DNA of 64,000 bases from JBMDXB01 sp048594885 (lineage in GTDB: Bacteria; Acidobacteriota; Vicinamibacteria; Vicinamibacterales; 2-12-FULL-66-21), in the NCBI GenBank assembly GCA_048594885.1, contig JBMDXB010000128.1, forward strand, positions 45,003 through 109,002, written 5' to 3'. Made by a program: the position numbers and the translations under genes. The notes under the pieces are model-generated. The model had not been told where the DNA came from and searched no databases. It saw nothing but the letters and a program-made list of their open reading frames with translations. Of the stretch, positions 29,700 through 39,500 are shown piece by piece. Numbering within the stretch: the stretch's first letter is position 1; each line of letters starts with the position of its first letter.

Positions 29700-31264
29700 C
29701 GCGTGACCTCCACGACAACGGCGTCCTTCTCGAACCCGCGGTACTCGAGCTTGAGCGGCATGTCCGAGGGCACGTCGTAGACGTACTGGAATCGGCGTGC
29801 GTGCCCCGCTGGAATCACGCCGGCATCGCCGAGGGTGCAGGCGAGTTGATTCGACAGCGGCGACCGCTGGATGAACCCGCCCGACGGATCCACCAGGCGC
29901 AGCTGCATCGTTCCCTGGAACTCCACGCCCTGGGCCTTCAGGTTTTCGACGACCACGTCGAGCATCACGAGTTCGCGTCCCGGTACGGCCGAGGGCAGGT
30001 GTGGGGGGAGTCCCGGGTTGGGCAACACGTGCAGTCTGAGCGTCGATCCGTCCGCAATCGTCTGTCGGGGCGGCGGCCACGCGACAGCGAAGTCATCGAC
30101 CGACGGCAGCGCGAGAGGCGACTTGCCGGCGGGCGTCACGAGCAGGCGCGTGTGCTTCGTGTCGTCCGGCACGAGGAACGCCAGCTCGGTCTCGTTCGGA
30201 CTGCTCGGAGGCAGATAGCCGACGTCTCCCATTGGCCGGGTGAGGCCAGGGGCGTTCCGCTCCGGTGTCGCCACGCATCCTCGATCGGTCTGAAGAAAGA
30301 CGAACTGGTTGGGCTGCAGCTCGACGATGCTGGCTGGCAAGAGGCTGCGTCCCCGAAGCGCGACGGAGTAGTACTTGAGCCCGGGTCGAGGAGCGCTCTC
30401 GGCGGAGAAGCCGGCGCCCGCGAGCGCGAGTTGCATCAGCTCGTTCTGTCGTGCAGGTCCGGCCGCAGCCGGCGCGCCGGGCCTGGCGCCCGCAATCACG
30501 AACGCGGCGTGGCCGTAGCTGTTGTCGTAGAACTGAAACACGCGGTGGCGCGCGCCCGCTGGCACTTCGAACACCAGCTTGCCTCGCACCACATCGCCGA
30601 GGCTGGAGATTCCGAACCCGCTCGCGGGAAAGGCGCCCTCGGTTGCCGCCTGCGCTTCGAGATCCACGGTGTCGGCGAACCTCTCGTCCGTGAACAGCCA
30701 GAACTGCTTGCGCAGCATCGGCACGACGTACGGCGTCGGTTTCATCTCGACGTCGCTGGAGTCGGGAGGCGGACGCTTGCTCGTGCCGAATCCACTCAGG
30801 CCGCCGACCGGACTGCCGCCGGCGTTCTTCGCCACTGGCGTCAGCGGAATCAGGTTCTTCCACGACGTCTCGACGATGACGAACTCATGACCCTTCCGCG
30901 CCTGCCTCGTGCCGATCTGCGACGCGGTGGAGACACCCTCGATACGGATCTCGACGGCTTTCGTGCTGACGGTCTTCGCGCCACTGGTCTGCGGCGCTTC
31001 GGCCGTGGCCGGCGAGGGAGCGGGGGAGTCAGCCGCAGGGACGGTCTGCGCGACTGGCGCCGCTTCCGGCGGCACGGCGGGCGACGGCGGAGTTGACGGC
31101 GTGACGGCGGGGGGCGGCGCGCTGGCGCTGGCCGCGGCGGCCGGCGTCGCCTGCGACGCATTGGAGCCGCCGCAGGCGCACGAGATCAGCAGCACGCTCG
31201 CGGCGAGACTGCCCGGGCGCCGCATGACGATGGCGGAAAGAACGAGCCGGCCTGCCTGCCCCAT
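29696..31264 (-). CDS. Pro/Ala-rich lipoprotein, first gene of TGL/VWA operon
   Basis: The 522-residue product has an N-terminal hydrophobic segment with lipobox-like LLISC, then about 60 residues rich in Pro and Ala (a wall- or membrane-spacing linker), and a large beta-rich part with no recognised domain. It contains a Gly-rich loop NAGGSPVGGLSGFG that recalls the Gly-rich loops in the two transglutaminase-like proteins. ATG 31264 follows GAGGAG; ATG 31225 would give a shorter, more typical lipoprotein signal. The 42-bp element lies 22 bases upstream. Confidence 0.75.
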   Translation of the reverse strand: MGQAGRLVLSAIVMRRPGSLAASVLLISCACGGSNASQATPAAAASASAPPPAVTPSTPPSPAVPPEAAPVAQTVPAADSPAPSPATAEAPQTSGAKTVSTKAVEIRIEGVSTASQIGTRQARKGHEFVIVETSWKNLIPLTPVAKNAGGSPVGGLSGFGTSKRPPPDSSDVEMKPTPYVVPMLRKQFWLFTDERFADTVDLEAQAATEGAFPASGFGISSLGDVVRGKLVFEVPAGARHRVFQFYDNSYGHAAFVIAGARPGAPAAAGPARQNELMQLALAGAGFSAESAPRPGLKYYSVALRGRSLLPASIVELQPNQFVFLQTDRGCVATPERNAPGLTRPMGDVGYLPPSSPNETELAFLVPDDTKHTRLLVTPAGKSPLALPSVDDFAVAWPPPRQTIADGSTLRLHVLPNPGLPPHLPSAVPGRELVMLDVVVENLKAQGVEFQGTMQLRLVDPSGGFIQRSPLSNQLACTLGDAGVIPAGHARRFQYVYDVPSDMPLKLEYRGFEKDAVVVEVTR

Positions 31265-31286
31265 GTCGGTACTCTCCTCGCGTCGC

Positions 31287-31328
31287 GTGCTGCAGACGTT
31301 ACGGCCCGGGAGCGCGCCCGTCATAAGG
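31287..31328 (-). promoter_or_regulatory. 42-bp element, copy A (drives leftward operon)
   Basis: Read towards its gene this copy runs CCTTATGACG... to ...CGTAACGTCTGCAGCAC. It matches copy B, inverted, at 37 of 42 positions, and closely matches copy C. It ends 22 bases before ATG 31264. The fixed orientation to the gene suggests a promoter or activator site rather than a mobile repeat. Confidence 0.75.
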
Positions 31329-31342
31329 CGGGCCGCGTCGCA

Positions 31343-31384
31343 CCTTATGACGCACGCGCCCCCCGGCCGTAACATCTGCAGCAC
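31343..31384 (+). promoter_or_regulatory. 42-bp element, copy B (drives rightward gene)
   Basis: Same element as copy A in opposite orientation, with 14 bases between them, so the pair forms a 98-bp inverted repeat. It lies 56 bases before GTG 31441. Read towards the gene it is CCTTATGACGC.. to ..CGTAACATCTGCAGCAC. Confidence 0.75.
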
Positions 31385-31440
31385 CGAGCCCCTCGGGAGT
31401 GCGCCAGCATGCGAGGTGCGCCGCTGCGGCGGGAGGGACC

Positions 31441-33744
31441 GTGACACAACCGACACTCCGAGCATGTTCCGTGGCGCTGACCGTCCTGACGTTGTCGTGT
31501 TCCAGCCGCTGCCGACAGTCGACGTCCTCCAACGGATCGTCCAGCGCCGAGCGGCCCGCGGCATCCGCGCCGGTCGTGGATTGGGCCCGCGTCGCGGTCA
31601 CGGATCTCGGCAGATTGACGGATCTCATCGGAGAGTCGATTCTGCGTTTGCCTTGGATGGACTTCGATCCTGCGGCTCTTGTGGCGGCGCACGGGCGGGA
31701 TCCTCGAAGGCTCTTCGCGTGGGTCCGCGATCACACGTATTGGGCCCCGTACCAAGGCCTGCTGCGCGGCCCGCGTGGCGTCATGCTCGATCGCCTTGGC
31801 AGCAACCTGGATCGCGCCGTCCTGCTTGGCGATCTCGTTCGCCGGACTGGCGCGCCAGTTCGACTAGTACGGGCTCGCTTGTCCGAGACGGATGCTGAGC
31901 AGCTTCTGGCTGCCGTGAGACCGATTCCCGCCACACGCAGGGCCGTCGCTGCGCCGGCGGGCTCCGCCGAAGACGCGAAGGCCGCCGAGTTCATTCCGGG
32001 CTACGCCGTGGCGCGGGTCGCCGCTGGCGAAATGGCGGACGCGCGTTGGACGCAGGGTCTCTCGCTTCTGAACACCCACACGCAGCGGCTGACCGCCAGC
32101 GTCGAGGATTTCACGGCACCGAAACGTCCCGAACCACGAGCGATCGCGCTCGCCGCCATGGCCGATCATTGGTGGGTCGAGTATCAGAATGGCGACCGCT
32201 GGGAGGCGCTGGACGTTTTGAGGCCTGCCGCACCGGCCGGTGACGCAACCGACCCGGCAGCACAGAGGTTCGACTGGCCGTCATCGGCCGAACTCCCTCC
32301 AGTTCCTGACGACGACTCGCATTCGGTCCGCGTCCGCGTCATCGTCGAACAATCCCGATCCGGCGCGCTCACAGAAGCCATCGCTCTCACAGCGACAATA
32401 CGCCCGGCGGAAGCGTTGGAGCATCCGATTACGCTCTCACATCTGCCGGCGGCGCCGCTGGCCGATGCCGAAGGGCTCGACGAGGAAACCCTGCGTCGAA
32501 TTGCGCCGGACACGGATACATGGATTCCGGTTCTGTCGGTTGGCAAGCGTTTGACCGCGACTGCCGGATTCCACACCAGTGGCGACATCCTCGCAGAACC
32601 ACTGAGCGGCAGGCCGAAGTCAGCGACGGGTAGCCCGGTCGGCGGTCTCGAAGGTGCTCTCGGGGGAGGCGACGATGATCCTGAGGGCACCGTCACCGCG
32701 GAATGGCTGGAGTTCGAGGTTCACGCGCCAGGCCGGCCGGTGCGAATCGTGCGACGCGAGGTGTTCGATCTGCTCGGACCGGCCAGGCGCGAGGCACGCG
32801 GTCGCGACGTCGATCCCGCGACGGCTGAAGTCCGTCGCGCTCGCGCCCACGCGCTCACGACACCAATTGACATCTTCATTCAATCCTGCGAACTGAATGA
32901 CGCGTTTCTGGCGCATCTCGAATCCGCCACGTTGCTGGCGAACCGTGCGGCGATCCATGAGCTCGCACGACAAACGGACGCCGCTCAGCGCCGGCGATTG
33001 GCGCGAGCACTCTATCAGCGCCTCGAGGTGTGGAGTCCTCTGCTCGACTTCGCCCAGGCGCGATCGATGCTGAACGCGAGCGACTCCTGGCTGATCGACC
33101 AGATCAACGTGTTCACGTACCGCGCGACGCCGGTTCCGGGCGCTGAAAGAGCGATCGAACTGATCGACATCGCCGTGAACGAAGTCGGAGTTCCCGGCCA
33201 GGCACGTGACGCCTTCCAGACCAGGATGCGACAAGGGATTGCCGACACCCTGGCGGAAATGCTGGTCCTCGGCGCGGATCCCGCGGAGGCAGCAAACACG
33301 GCGTCGCTGTACGGCAATGGCGATGAAGCAGGGCGATGGACCTTCATTCGCGCTGGTGACCTCGTTTCTGCCAGCCAGTTGAATTGGCCCGGCGACGTCA
33401 AGGTTCGGCTGGCGACGCAGTTGAAGGCTGGTTTTCACGCCGTCGCGTTGACGCGTGCGGTGACGGTGCAGGGGCGTCCCCGGCTCGCGTGGTGGCGTAT
33501 CGATCCGACGTCGGGAAACACCGTGGGTGTCATGGACACGGGCTTCCATCAGATCCAGGTGGAATCATCAACGATTCGATCCAAAGTCGCGTCACTGCAA
33601 GCGTGGCTTCAGCGGACGCAAAGAGTCGCGAGACAACCGATGAACGGGCGCAATGCGCAGTGGCTGAAGAAGCTGCAGGACGATCGGGCGTACGTCGCGC
33701 ACGTCGTGAGGGAGATCTACCGAGCGGGCTATATGGGCTTGTAG
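31441..33744 (+). CDS. Transglutaminase-like lipoprotein B (paralogue of A)
   Basis: GTG 31441 is chosen because GGGAGGG sits at the right distance and the resulting N-terminus is a lipoprotein signal (ALTVLTLSC). The 767-residue protein parallels lipoprotein A throughout: AWVRDHTYWAPYQGLLRGPR, LGSNLDRAVLLGDLVRRTG, ADHWWVEYQNGDRWEALD, ALGGGDDDPEG, IVRREVFDLLGP. Asn occupies the usual Cys position, so catalysis is unlikely. It lacks A's two C-terminal membrane helices and ends in a basic helical tail instead. It is divergent from the four-gene operon and shares its inverted 42-bp elements. Confidence 0.82.
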   Translation: MTQPTLRACSVALTVLTLSCSSRCRQSTSSNGSSSAERPAASAPVVDWARVAVTDLGRLTDLIGESILRLPWMDFDPAALVAAHGRDPRRLFAWVRDHTYWAPYQGLLRGPRGVMLDRLGSNLDRAVLLGDLVRRTGAPVRLVRARLSETDAEQLLAAVRPIPATRRAVAAPAGSAEDAKAAEFIPGYAVARVAAGEMADARWTQGLSLLNTHTQRLTASVEDFTAPKRPEPRAIALAAMADHWWVEYQNGDRWEALDVLRPAAPAGDATDPAAQRFDWPSSAELPPVPDDDSHSVRVRVIVEQSRSGALTEAIALTATIRPAEALEHPITLSHLPAAPLADAEGLDEETLRRIAPDTDTWIPVLSVGKRLTATAGFHTSGDILAEPLSGRPKSATGSPVGGLEGALGGGDDDPEGTVTAEWLEFEVHAPGRPVRIVRREVFDLLGPARREARGRDVDPATAEVRRARAHALTTPIDIFIQSCELNDAFLAHLESATLLANRAAIHELARQTDAAQRRRLARALYQRLEVWSPLLDFAQARSMLNASDSWLIDQINVFTYRATPVPGAERAIELIDIAVNEVGVPGQARDAFQTRMRQGIADTLAEMLVLGADPAEAANTASLYGNGDEAGRWTFIRAGDLVSASQLNWPGDVKVRLATQLKAGFHAVALTRAVTVQGRPRLAWWRIDPTSGNTVGVMDTGFHQIQVESSTIRSKVASLQAWLQRTQRVARQPMNGRNAQWLKKLQDDRAYVAHVVREIYRAGYMGL

Positions 33745-33754
33745 CGGATGACCG

Positions 33755-34321
33755 CTACTTCAGCGCGGCGACCGCCTTGAGATCGACCGCTTCGACCGCC
33801 ATCCGCGCGGCACTGGTGTCCTTGACGTCCGAGACGCGCGCCCTGACGACGAAGCGCCCGTTGACGATGACCATGACGTCTGCGGCGGTGCTCTCGTCGT
33901 CCCAGACCTCGGCACCAGGGAAACCGCCGATGGTCACCGCCCGGGCCCAGCCCGTTTCGGTCTTCCGTTTACCGGCGCCGGCGGCCTGTATCCCCGACAT
34001 CACCGGGCCCATCAGTTGCGGGTCCGACAAGGTGTCCGTGATCTCCATCGCCAGGGAGAGATCGCCTTTCTCGTACCGTACGCGCGCGACGCTCATCGTC
34101 AGGCCGGCGGTCATGACCTCGCCGTCCGGTTCGCCTTTCGTCCAGCCGGCGACGGTGGGGAACAAGGCGATGAGCCTGGCCGGCGCGACCGGCGGTCCCG
34201 CCGCGCCGCGGGCCCGTGCCGGCTGCCGCGAGGCGTCGATCCGATCGCGGCCGGTTGCGAGGAGTTGGATGGTCGCGACCATCACGACGAGGAGAACGAA
34301 GAATCCACGTGTACTTCGCAT
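33755..34321 (-). CDS. Small exported protein of unknown function
   Basis: The 188-residue product has a signal peptide or anchor (FFVLLVVMVATIQLLATG) followed by an alpha/beta domain (LIALFPTVAGWTKGEPDGEV, IGGFPGAEVWDD). I do not recognise the family. It converges with transglutaminase-like gene B (10 bases between stops) and has its own copy of the 42-bp element 21 bases upstream, which ties it to the same regulon. Confidence 0.78.
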   Translation of the reverse strand: MRSTRGFFVLLVVMVATIQLLATGRDRIDASRQPARARGAAGPPVAPARLIALFPTVAGWTKGEPDGEVMTAGLTMSVARVRYEKGDLSLAMEITDTLSDPQLMGPVMSGIQAAGAGKRKTETGWARAVTIGGFPGAEVWDDESTAADVMVIVNGRFVVRARVSDVKDTSAARMAVEAVDLKAVAALK

Positions 34322-34342
34322 GTTGGCGCGCTCCCTGGCCTG

Positions 34343-34384
34343 GTGCTGCAGACGTTACGGCCGAGAAGCGCGCGCGTCATAAGG
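34343..34384 (-). promoter_or_regulatory. 42-bp element, copy C
   Basis: Third copy of the element, in the same orientation to its gene as copies A and B. It ends 21 bases before ATG 34321. Differences from copy A lie almost only in the GC-rich middle; the TTATGAC and CGTAACGTCTGCAGCAC ends are conserved. Confidence 0.75.
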
Positions 34385-34386
34385 CG

Positions 34387-34409
34387 TTCGAGACGAGCGT
34401 CCGGATCCG
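34387..34409 (+). repeat. 23-nt sequence shared with the end of the frameshifted gene at 14.4 kb
   Basis: TTCGAGACGAGCGTCCGGATCCG is identical to 14386-14408, which encodes the C-terminal FETSVRIR. Here it has no full gene attached but is also followed in frame by a stop. It may be the tail of a lost gene copy. Confidence 0.55.
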
Positions 34410-34450
34410 ATAGATCGAGAAGACCGGCCGCCGTGTGAGGCGCGCTGTGG

Positions 34451-36418
34451 CTACCGCGCGACGCATCGGGTGAAGTACTCGGTCGCCAGTGCGCCGATAT
34501 AGAGCTGGTTCAGCGGCTGCTCGAGGCCGTGGCCTTCGTCGGCCGCCTCCACGTATGCGACCGTGCCGCCCGCCTGCCGGATGCGGGCGACCATCTGCCG
34601 CGACTCCTGCGGCTTGACGCGGACATCGTTCGCGCCCTGGAAGATCAGTATCGGCACCCGAATACGCTCGGCGTTCCGGGCCGGAGAGATCGAGGCGAGG
34701 AAGGCGCGCATGGCCGGGTCGCGCTCGTCGCCGAACTCCGCGCGCTGCGCATCCGGGAAATGCCCGTCCTCGCTGGCTTCGAGGAAGGTGGGGAAGTCGC
34801 TGATGCCGAACAGCTCCATTCCGCAGCGCACCCGGTTGCTGTAGTGCACGAGAGCGGCCAGCGTCATGTAGCCGCCATAGGAGCCGCCGGTGATCGCGAC
34901 CTTCTCCGGATCCAGACCGGGTTGCGTCGCAATCCAGTCCAGCAGCGCGCCGATGTCCCGCACCGCATCTTCGCGGCGCCGCCCGTCGTCGAGTGCGGTG
35001 AACGTCCTGCCGTATCCGCGCGAGCCGCGGACGTTCGGCGTGATCACGGTGACGCCGGCGTTGCGCGCCAGTTCGAAATGCGGAGCGGCCACCGAAAGGG
35101 CCTGCGCCGCCGGACCGCCGTGAATATCGATCAACACGGGCCGGCGCCCCTCGAACTTCGAGGCGGCAGGGAAGACGAACGCCGGAATCTCGCGTGGCGC
35201 GCCTCCGGGAGTCGAGTCGAACGTGGGATACCGCACGCGAAGGGGGGCAGGCAGGCCGGTCTGCTCGACGTCGGGAAGGGACCAGGGCGTGAACCGACCG
35301 GTCGAGACGTCGTACACCCAGACGCCCATCACTCCATCGGCGGACATGACGTCGAGCGCGAGCAGCGGCACGCGCGGATGCGCGACGATCCGCCGGACGT
35401 CGCCTATCGGGTGCTCGCGCGGTCTCGTGACCTGCCGGGTCGCCGTATCCAGCAGGTGCAGCACCCGCTGCCCGTCCTCGTTGACGAGAAGACCCAGGGT
35501 CCGACCGTCCGCCACCAACTCGACGTCCACGACATCCCAGGTCAGATCGGATGTGAGGAGCGTCGCCGTTCCCGTAGCCGGATCGAGCGCATGTATGCCC
35601 GAGAACTCGCCGTTCACAGGGGCTGCCAGGTACACCGTGCGGCCGTCGCGCGTCCAGACGGCATCGGCCAAGTCGATGGCGTCCCCGCCGAACATCGGAC
35701 GCTGCACCCTGGTATCAAGATCGAGCAGGCTGAGCAGCGTGGACGTGTGTGAGACGAATCGACTGACGAGCGCCGAGCGCCCGTCCGGCGACAGGATTCC
35801 GAAGAACTGTCCCTCGCCTTCGAGCACCCGTGTGTCGGAGGCAGGCTGCGTGACGTCGACGATGTAGAGATCAGAATCGCGTTGGTTCCGCCTGGTGCTC
35901 GTGTAAATCAGCCGTCGCCCCTCACCGTCGAACCCCCCGACGGAACTCCGTGCCGCGACGCTGTTCAACGGCTGATAGGTGCCGTGCTCGAGATCGAAGC
36001 GATACTGCACGTAGCGTTCGCTGCCGCCTTCGTCCAGGCTGAAGACGAAGTACGGGCGTTCGACGTACCGGCTCTGGACGATCTCTCTCGCGCGTTCCGG
36101 CAGCCCTTTCAGCCGCGTGGGGGGCGCGCCGGCCTGCGGCACGAGGTGGACTGCGCCCGGCGTTCCGACGTGGACGAGCAGTGCCGGTTCGCCCGGCATC
36201 CACGCGGCGAACCGCCGCCACTGCTGATACCGCCGCACGAACCCGGCGCTCTTCCACACCCACTTCCAGGAAACGCGCGGCGTCTGCTCGATCTTGACGG
36301 CGGGCGGTGCGGGAAGTCCCCAGAGCGCGACGCCGAGGACGGCGGCGGCAACCGCCGTCGCGACGGCCGTCGCGCCCAGCCGCAGCCAACGTCTTCGCAA
36401 CAGCCGAATCGCAGTCAT
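34451..36418 (-). CDS. S9-family (prolyl oligopeptidase-like) peptidase
   Basis: The 655-residue product has an N-terminal membrane anchor or signal (LGATAVATAVAAAVLGVALW), a TolB/WD-like propeller and a C-terminal alpha/beta hydrolase. The triad is visible: Ser513 in GGSYGGYM, Asp598 in FQGANDVRV and His630 in DEGHG. Such enzymes trim peptides, here probably in the periplasm. ATG 36418 is used; GTG 36436 is an alternative, and neither has a strong ribosome binding site. TATACT on this strand (36462-36457) is a possible -10 box. Confidence 0.9.
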   Translation of the reverse strand: MTAIRLLRRRWLRLGATAVATAVAAAVLGVALWGLPAPPAVKIEQTPRVSWKWVWKSAGFVRRYQQWRRFAAWMPGEPALLVHVGTPGAVHLVPQAGAPPTRLKGLPERAREIVQSRYVERPYFVFSLDEGGSERYVQYRFDLEHGTYQPLNSVAARSSVGGFDGEGRRLIYTSTRRNQRDSDLYIVDVTQPASDTRVLEGEGQFFGILSPDGRSALVSRFVSHTSTLLSLLDLDTRVQRPMFGGDAIDLADAVWTRDGRTVYLAAPVNGEFSGIHALDPATGTATLLTSDLTWDVVDVELVADGRTLGLLVNEDGQRVLHLLDTATRQVTRPREHPIGDVRRIVAHPRVPLLALDVMSADGVMGVWVYDVSTGRFTPWSLPDVEQTGLPAPLRVRYPTFDSTPGGAPREIPAFVFPAASKFEGRRPVLIDIHGGPAAQALSVAAPHFELARNAGVTVITPNVRGSRGYGRTFTALDDGRRREDAVRDIGALLDWIATQPGLDPEKVAITGGSYGGYMTLAALVHYSNRVRCGMELFGISDFPTFLEASEDGHFPDAQRAEFGDERDPAMRAFLASISPARNAERIRVPILIFQGANDVRVKPQESRQMVARIRQAGGTVAYVEAADEGHGLEQPLNQLYIGALATEYFTRCVAR

Positions 36419-36491
36419 GATCGCGGTCGCTCGCACGCGTCGCTGACGCGGCCCCAGTATAGACGCGACGGCCGCACGCGCACCGCACGCC

Positions 36492-36521
36492 TTGACCCAT
36501 GTCCGTACTGAGCAGTAGTAT
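36492..36521 (+). promoter_or_regulatory. Sigma-70-like promoter of receptor gene 1
   Basis: TTGACC (36492-36497) and TAGTAT (36516-36521) are separated by 18 bases. The same layout precedes the second receptor gene, which supports both. Confidence 0.7.
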
Positions 36522-36527
36522 CCGGCG

Positions 36528-36590
36528 GGCTCCCTTGTGGGAGGGGGCCCGTCTCCCCGTTTTCCCCGTGGACGTCGAGAGTCATTTGGA
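36528..36590 (+). promoter_or_regulatory. 5' leader with hairpin, receptor gene 1
   Basis: The leader starts at the expected transcription start with the stem CTCCC-TTGT-GGGAG (36530-36543), then GTCTCCCCG (36551-36559), and ends in GAGAGTCATT just before the ribosome binding site. All of these parts recur, in the same order, before receptor gene 2. Confidence 0.55.
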
Positions 36591-36597
36591 GGAGGAC

Positions 36598-39500
36598 ATG
36601 ATGACGCGAGGCTTCCCGATGCGCATCCTGCTGGGCGTCACGCTGGCAGGCATCCTCACCGTCTGGGCCGATCCGGCCCACGCGCAGGGGATGGGATCGA
36701 TCTTCGGCAGGGTCATGGACGATTCGGGCGGCGTGCTGCCCGGCGTAACCGTGACGATCGCCGGCACCGGCCTGCAGCAGCCGCTCGTGGCGCAGACGTC
36801 GGCCAGCGGCGCCTACCAGTTCCCGAGCGTGCCGATCGGCACCTACACCGTCACGTTCGAGCTGACCGGCTTCAAGAAGGCGGTGCGCCAGAACGTCATC
36901 ATCCAGACCGGCTTCAACGCCGGCATCGACCAGAAGCTGGAGCTGGGCGCACTGACCGAGGAGGTCACGGTGTCCGGCGCGTCGCCGGTCGTCGATCTGA
37001 AGAAGACGGCGGTCGGCGGCACCTTCGATCTCGACATCCTCGAGAAGATCCCGACCGCTCGCGACCCGTGGCAGATCATCAACATGACGCCGGGCGTCGT
37101 CGCCGGCCTGAACGTCGGTGGATCGAGCTCGGGACAGCAGGTCGGCCTGCAGTCGCGCGGAACGGGCGCGAACGTGCAGTGGAATCTCGACGGCGCGTCG
37201 GTGACGGACCTCTCGTCGAACTCGTCGCCGATGTACTACAACTTCGACTCGTTCGATCAGATCCAGGTGACCAACGGCGGCGGCGACGTGTCGGTCCAGT
37301 CCTCGGGGCTGAGCATCAACCTGATCACGAAGAGCGGCAGCAACGTGTTCAAGGGCACGTTCAACGCGACGTTCCTCAACGACGACATGCAGGGCAACAA
37401 CGTGACGAAGCCGCTGTTCGACGCCGGTTCGAACGGCTTCCTGTCCGGCAGCCCGATTCACAAGATCGCGGAAGCCTCGGCGGAGGCGGGCGGGCCGATC
37501 GTCAAGAACAAGCTGTGGTACTGGGGCGCCGTCAACAAGCAGAGCATCAACGTCGGCATCCTCAACTTCTTCGACCCTGGCAAGGGATCGGTGTGCGCCG
37601 ATCTCGTCGAGGCGCAGCGAAGGAGTTCCGCCGCGCTACGCAGCGCCATCACGTTCGACAACCTGAATCAGGTACAGAAGTGCCTGAAGAACGACTGGAC
37701 GTCGCTCAAGAACATCCAGTGGAAGGTCAACTACCAGCTCAGCACCGCGCACCGATTCATGTACTCGTTTGCGAGCGACCAGAAGTACCGCAATGCGCGC
37801 GACGCGAGCGCCAGCACGGCGATCGAGGCAACGTCGCAGCAGTACAGCCCTGAACCGTGGAGGCTGCCGATCCCGACGCATACCGTGCAGCACACGTGGG
37901 TGGCGAACGACAAGCTGGTGGTCAACAACTCGTTCAACTACATGGGCGGCGGGTTCTTCCTCGACTACCAGGACTGGAAGACGTCCGGGTCCAGCCACTA
38001 TCTCGAAGGCGCAACCGATCCACTCCAGTACATGACCGGCGCGCGCTCCAGCCCCGACGCGTTGTGGAACGTGCAGTCCCTGCGGAACCGGACGACGGCC
38101 TTCAACAGCCGATCGAAGGTCGACTCGTACCAGACCGTGCGCAAGACGTGGGAGGCCAAGACCGACGGCACCTACTTCACCAACAAGCTTGGGGGCGATC
38201 ACAGCCTGAAATTCGGCCTGGGCTGGCGGCGCGCGCCGATCCTGTCGTTCTCGCACTACAGCGGGGGCGCACGCGCGTGGGTGCAGTGCGCGGGCAACAA
38301 CGCCAGTAACTGCGGCGACGGCCAGTCGGTCGCGCCGGGATCGGCGACGGGCATCGTGCCGTACCAGGCGGTGCTCTATCGCGATCAGCTCCGCAACAAC
38401 GACTGGCGGACCTACTTCGGCTACATCCAGGACGAGTACGCGCGCGGCCGCTGGCGGATCAAGGGCGGCCTGCGTTACGACTGGCAGCACTCGAAGCATC
38501 TCGGCGGCTGCGTGCCGGCGCACATCTTCAGGCCCGACATCCTGCCCGCGCAGTGCGACGAGGAGACCGAGGTGGACGCGATCACCGGCCGGAAGATCCA
38601 GTCGTTCGGCAACTGGTCGCCGCGCGTGTCCGCCACCTACGACCTGTTCGGCAACGGCAAGACGGCCGTCCACGCGAGCGGGTCGTACTACTATCAGACC
38701 AAGATCACGCTCGCGAACTCGCTCACCGGCCTGTTCGATCAGCCGGCGCTGACCTGGGGACCCAACCAGGCGAGCGGCGCCTGCAGCACCGCGGCCGGCG
38801 CGTCCTGCTGGAACGACGCCAACCGCGACACGATCGTACAGGCGAACGAGCTGATCGGCACGCCGACGTCCAGCAGCGGGCGCTTCGATCTCAACACCGG
38901 CGTCTTCGCGCCGGCAGGGAACATCGTCGACCCGAGCGCGAAAATCGGCCGCACCCGTGAAGCGATCGTCGGCGTGTCGCACGAGCTGATACAGAACCTC
39001 GCGCTCGGCGTGGACTACATCTACCGGAAGTACGATCGCGGGACCATCAACTACCTGATCGGCTATGAGCCTGGAGCGGCGGGCTACCCGCTGTCGCAGA
39101 TCTACAGCGGGCCGGTCCCGCACACGGATCCGATTACCGGCCTGACCGCCAGCTATTACACGATTCCGCAGACGGGGACGTGCTCGATCGAGGCGCTGCG
39201 TCCGCCGACGGGGCAGGGGTGCATGACGCCGTCGGGGGTCGGCAACATCACGCTGACCAATCCGAACTATCAGGTCTACCAGGGCGTCGACATCACGGCG
39301 ACGAAGCGGTACAGCGATCGCTGGCAGATGCAGGTCGCCCTGACGGTGCAGCGCATGCCCGACTACTATCCCGACGGATCGCCGAGCTTCAACAACCCGA
39401 CGAACCGGGAGTTCATCCACGGGTACACGTCGGCGGACCTGGGCGATCGCGAGTGGCTGTTCAAGGCGAGCGGCTCGTACACGTTCCCCCTGGAAATCAC

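Noticed and set aside
37636..39420. 594-codon leftward open frame opposite receptor gene 1
   Set aside because: It is the antisense of a well-supported receptor gene; its Arg/Val/Ala-rich composition is typical of GC-rich shadow frames and it has no domain.
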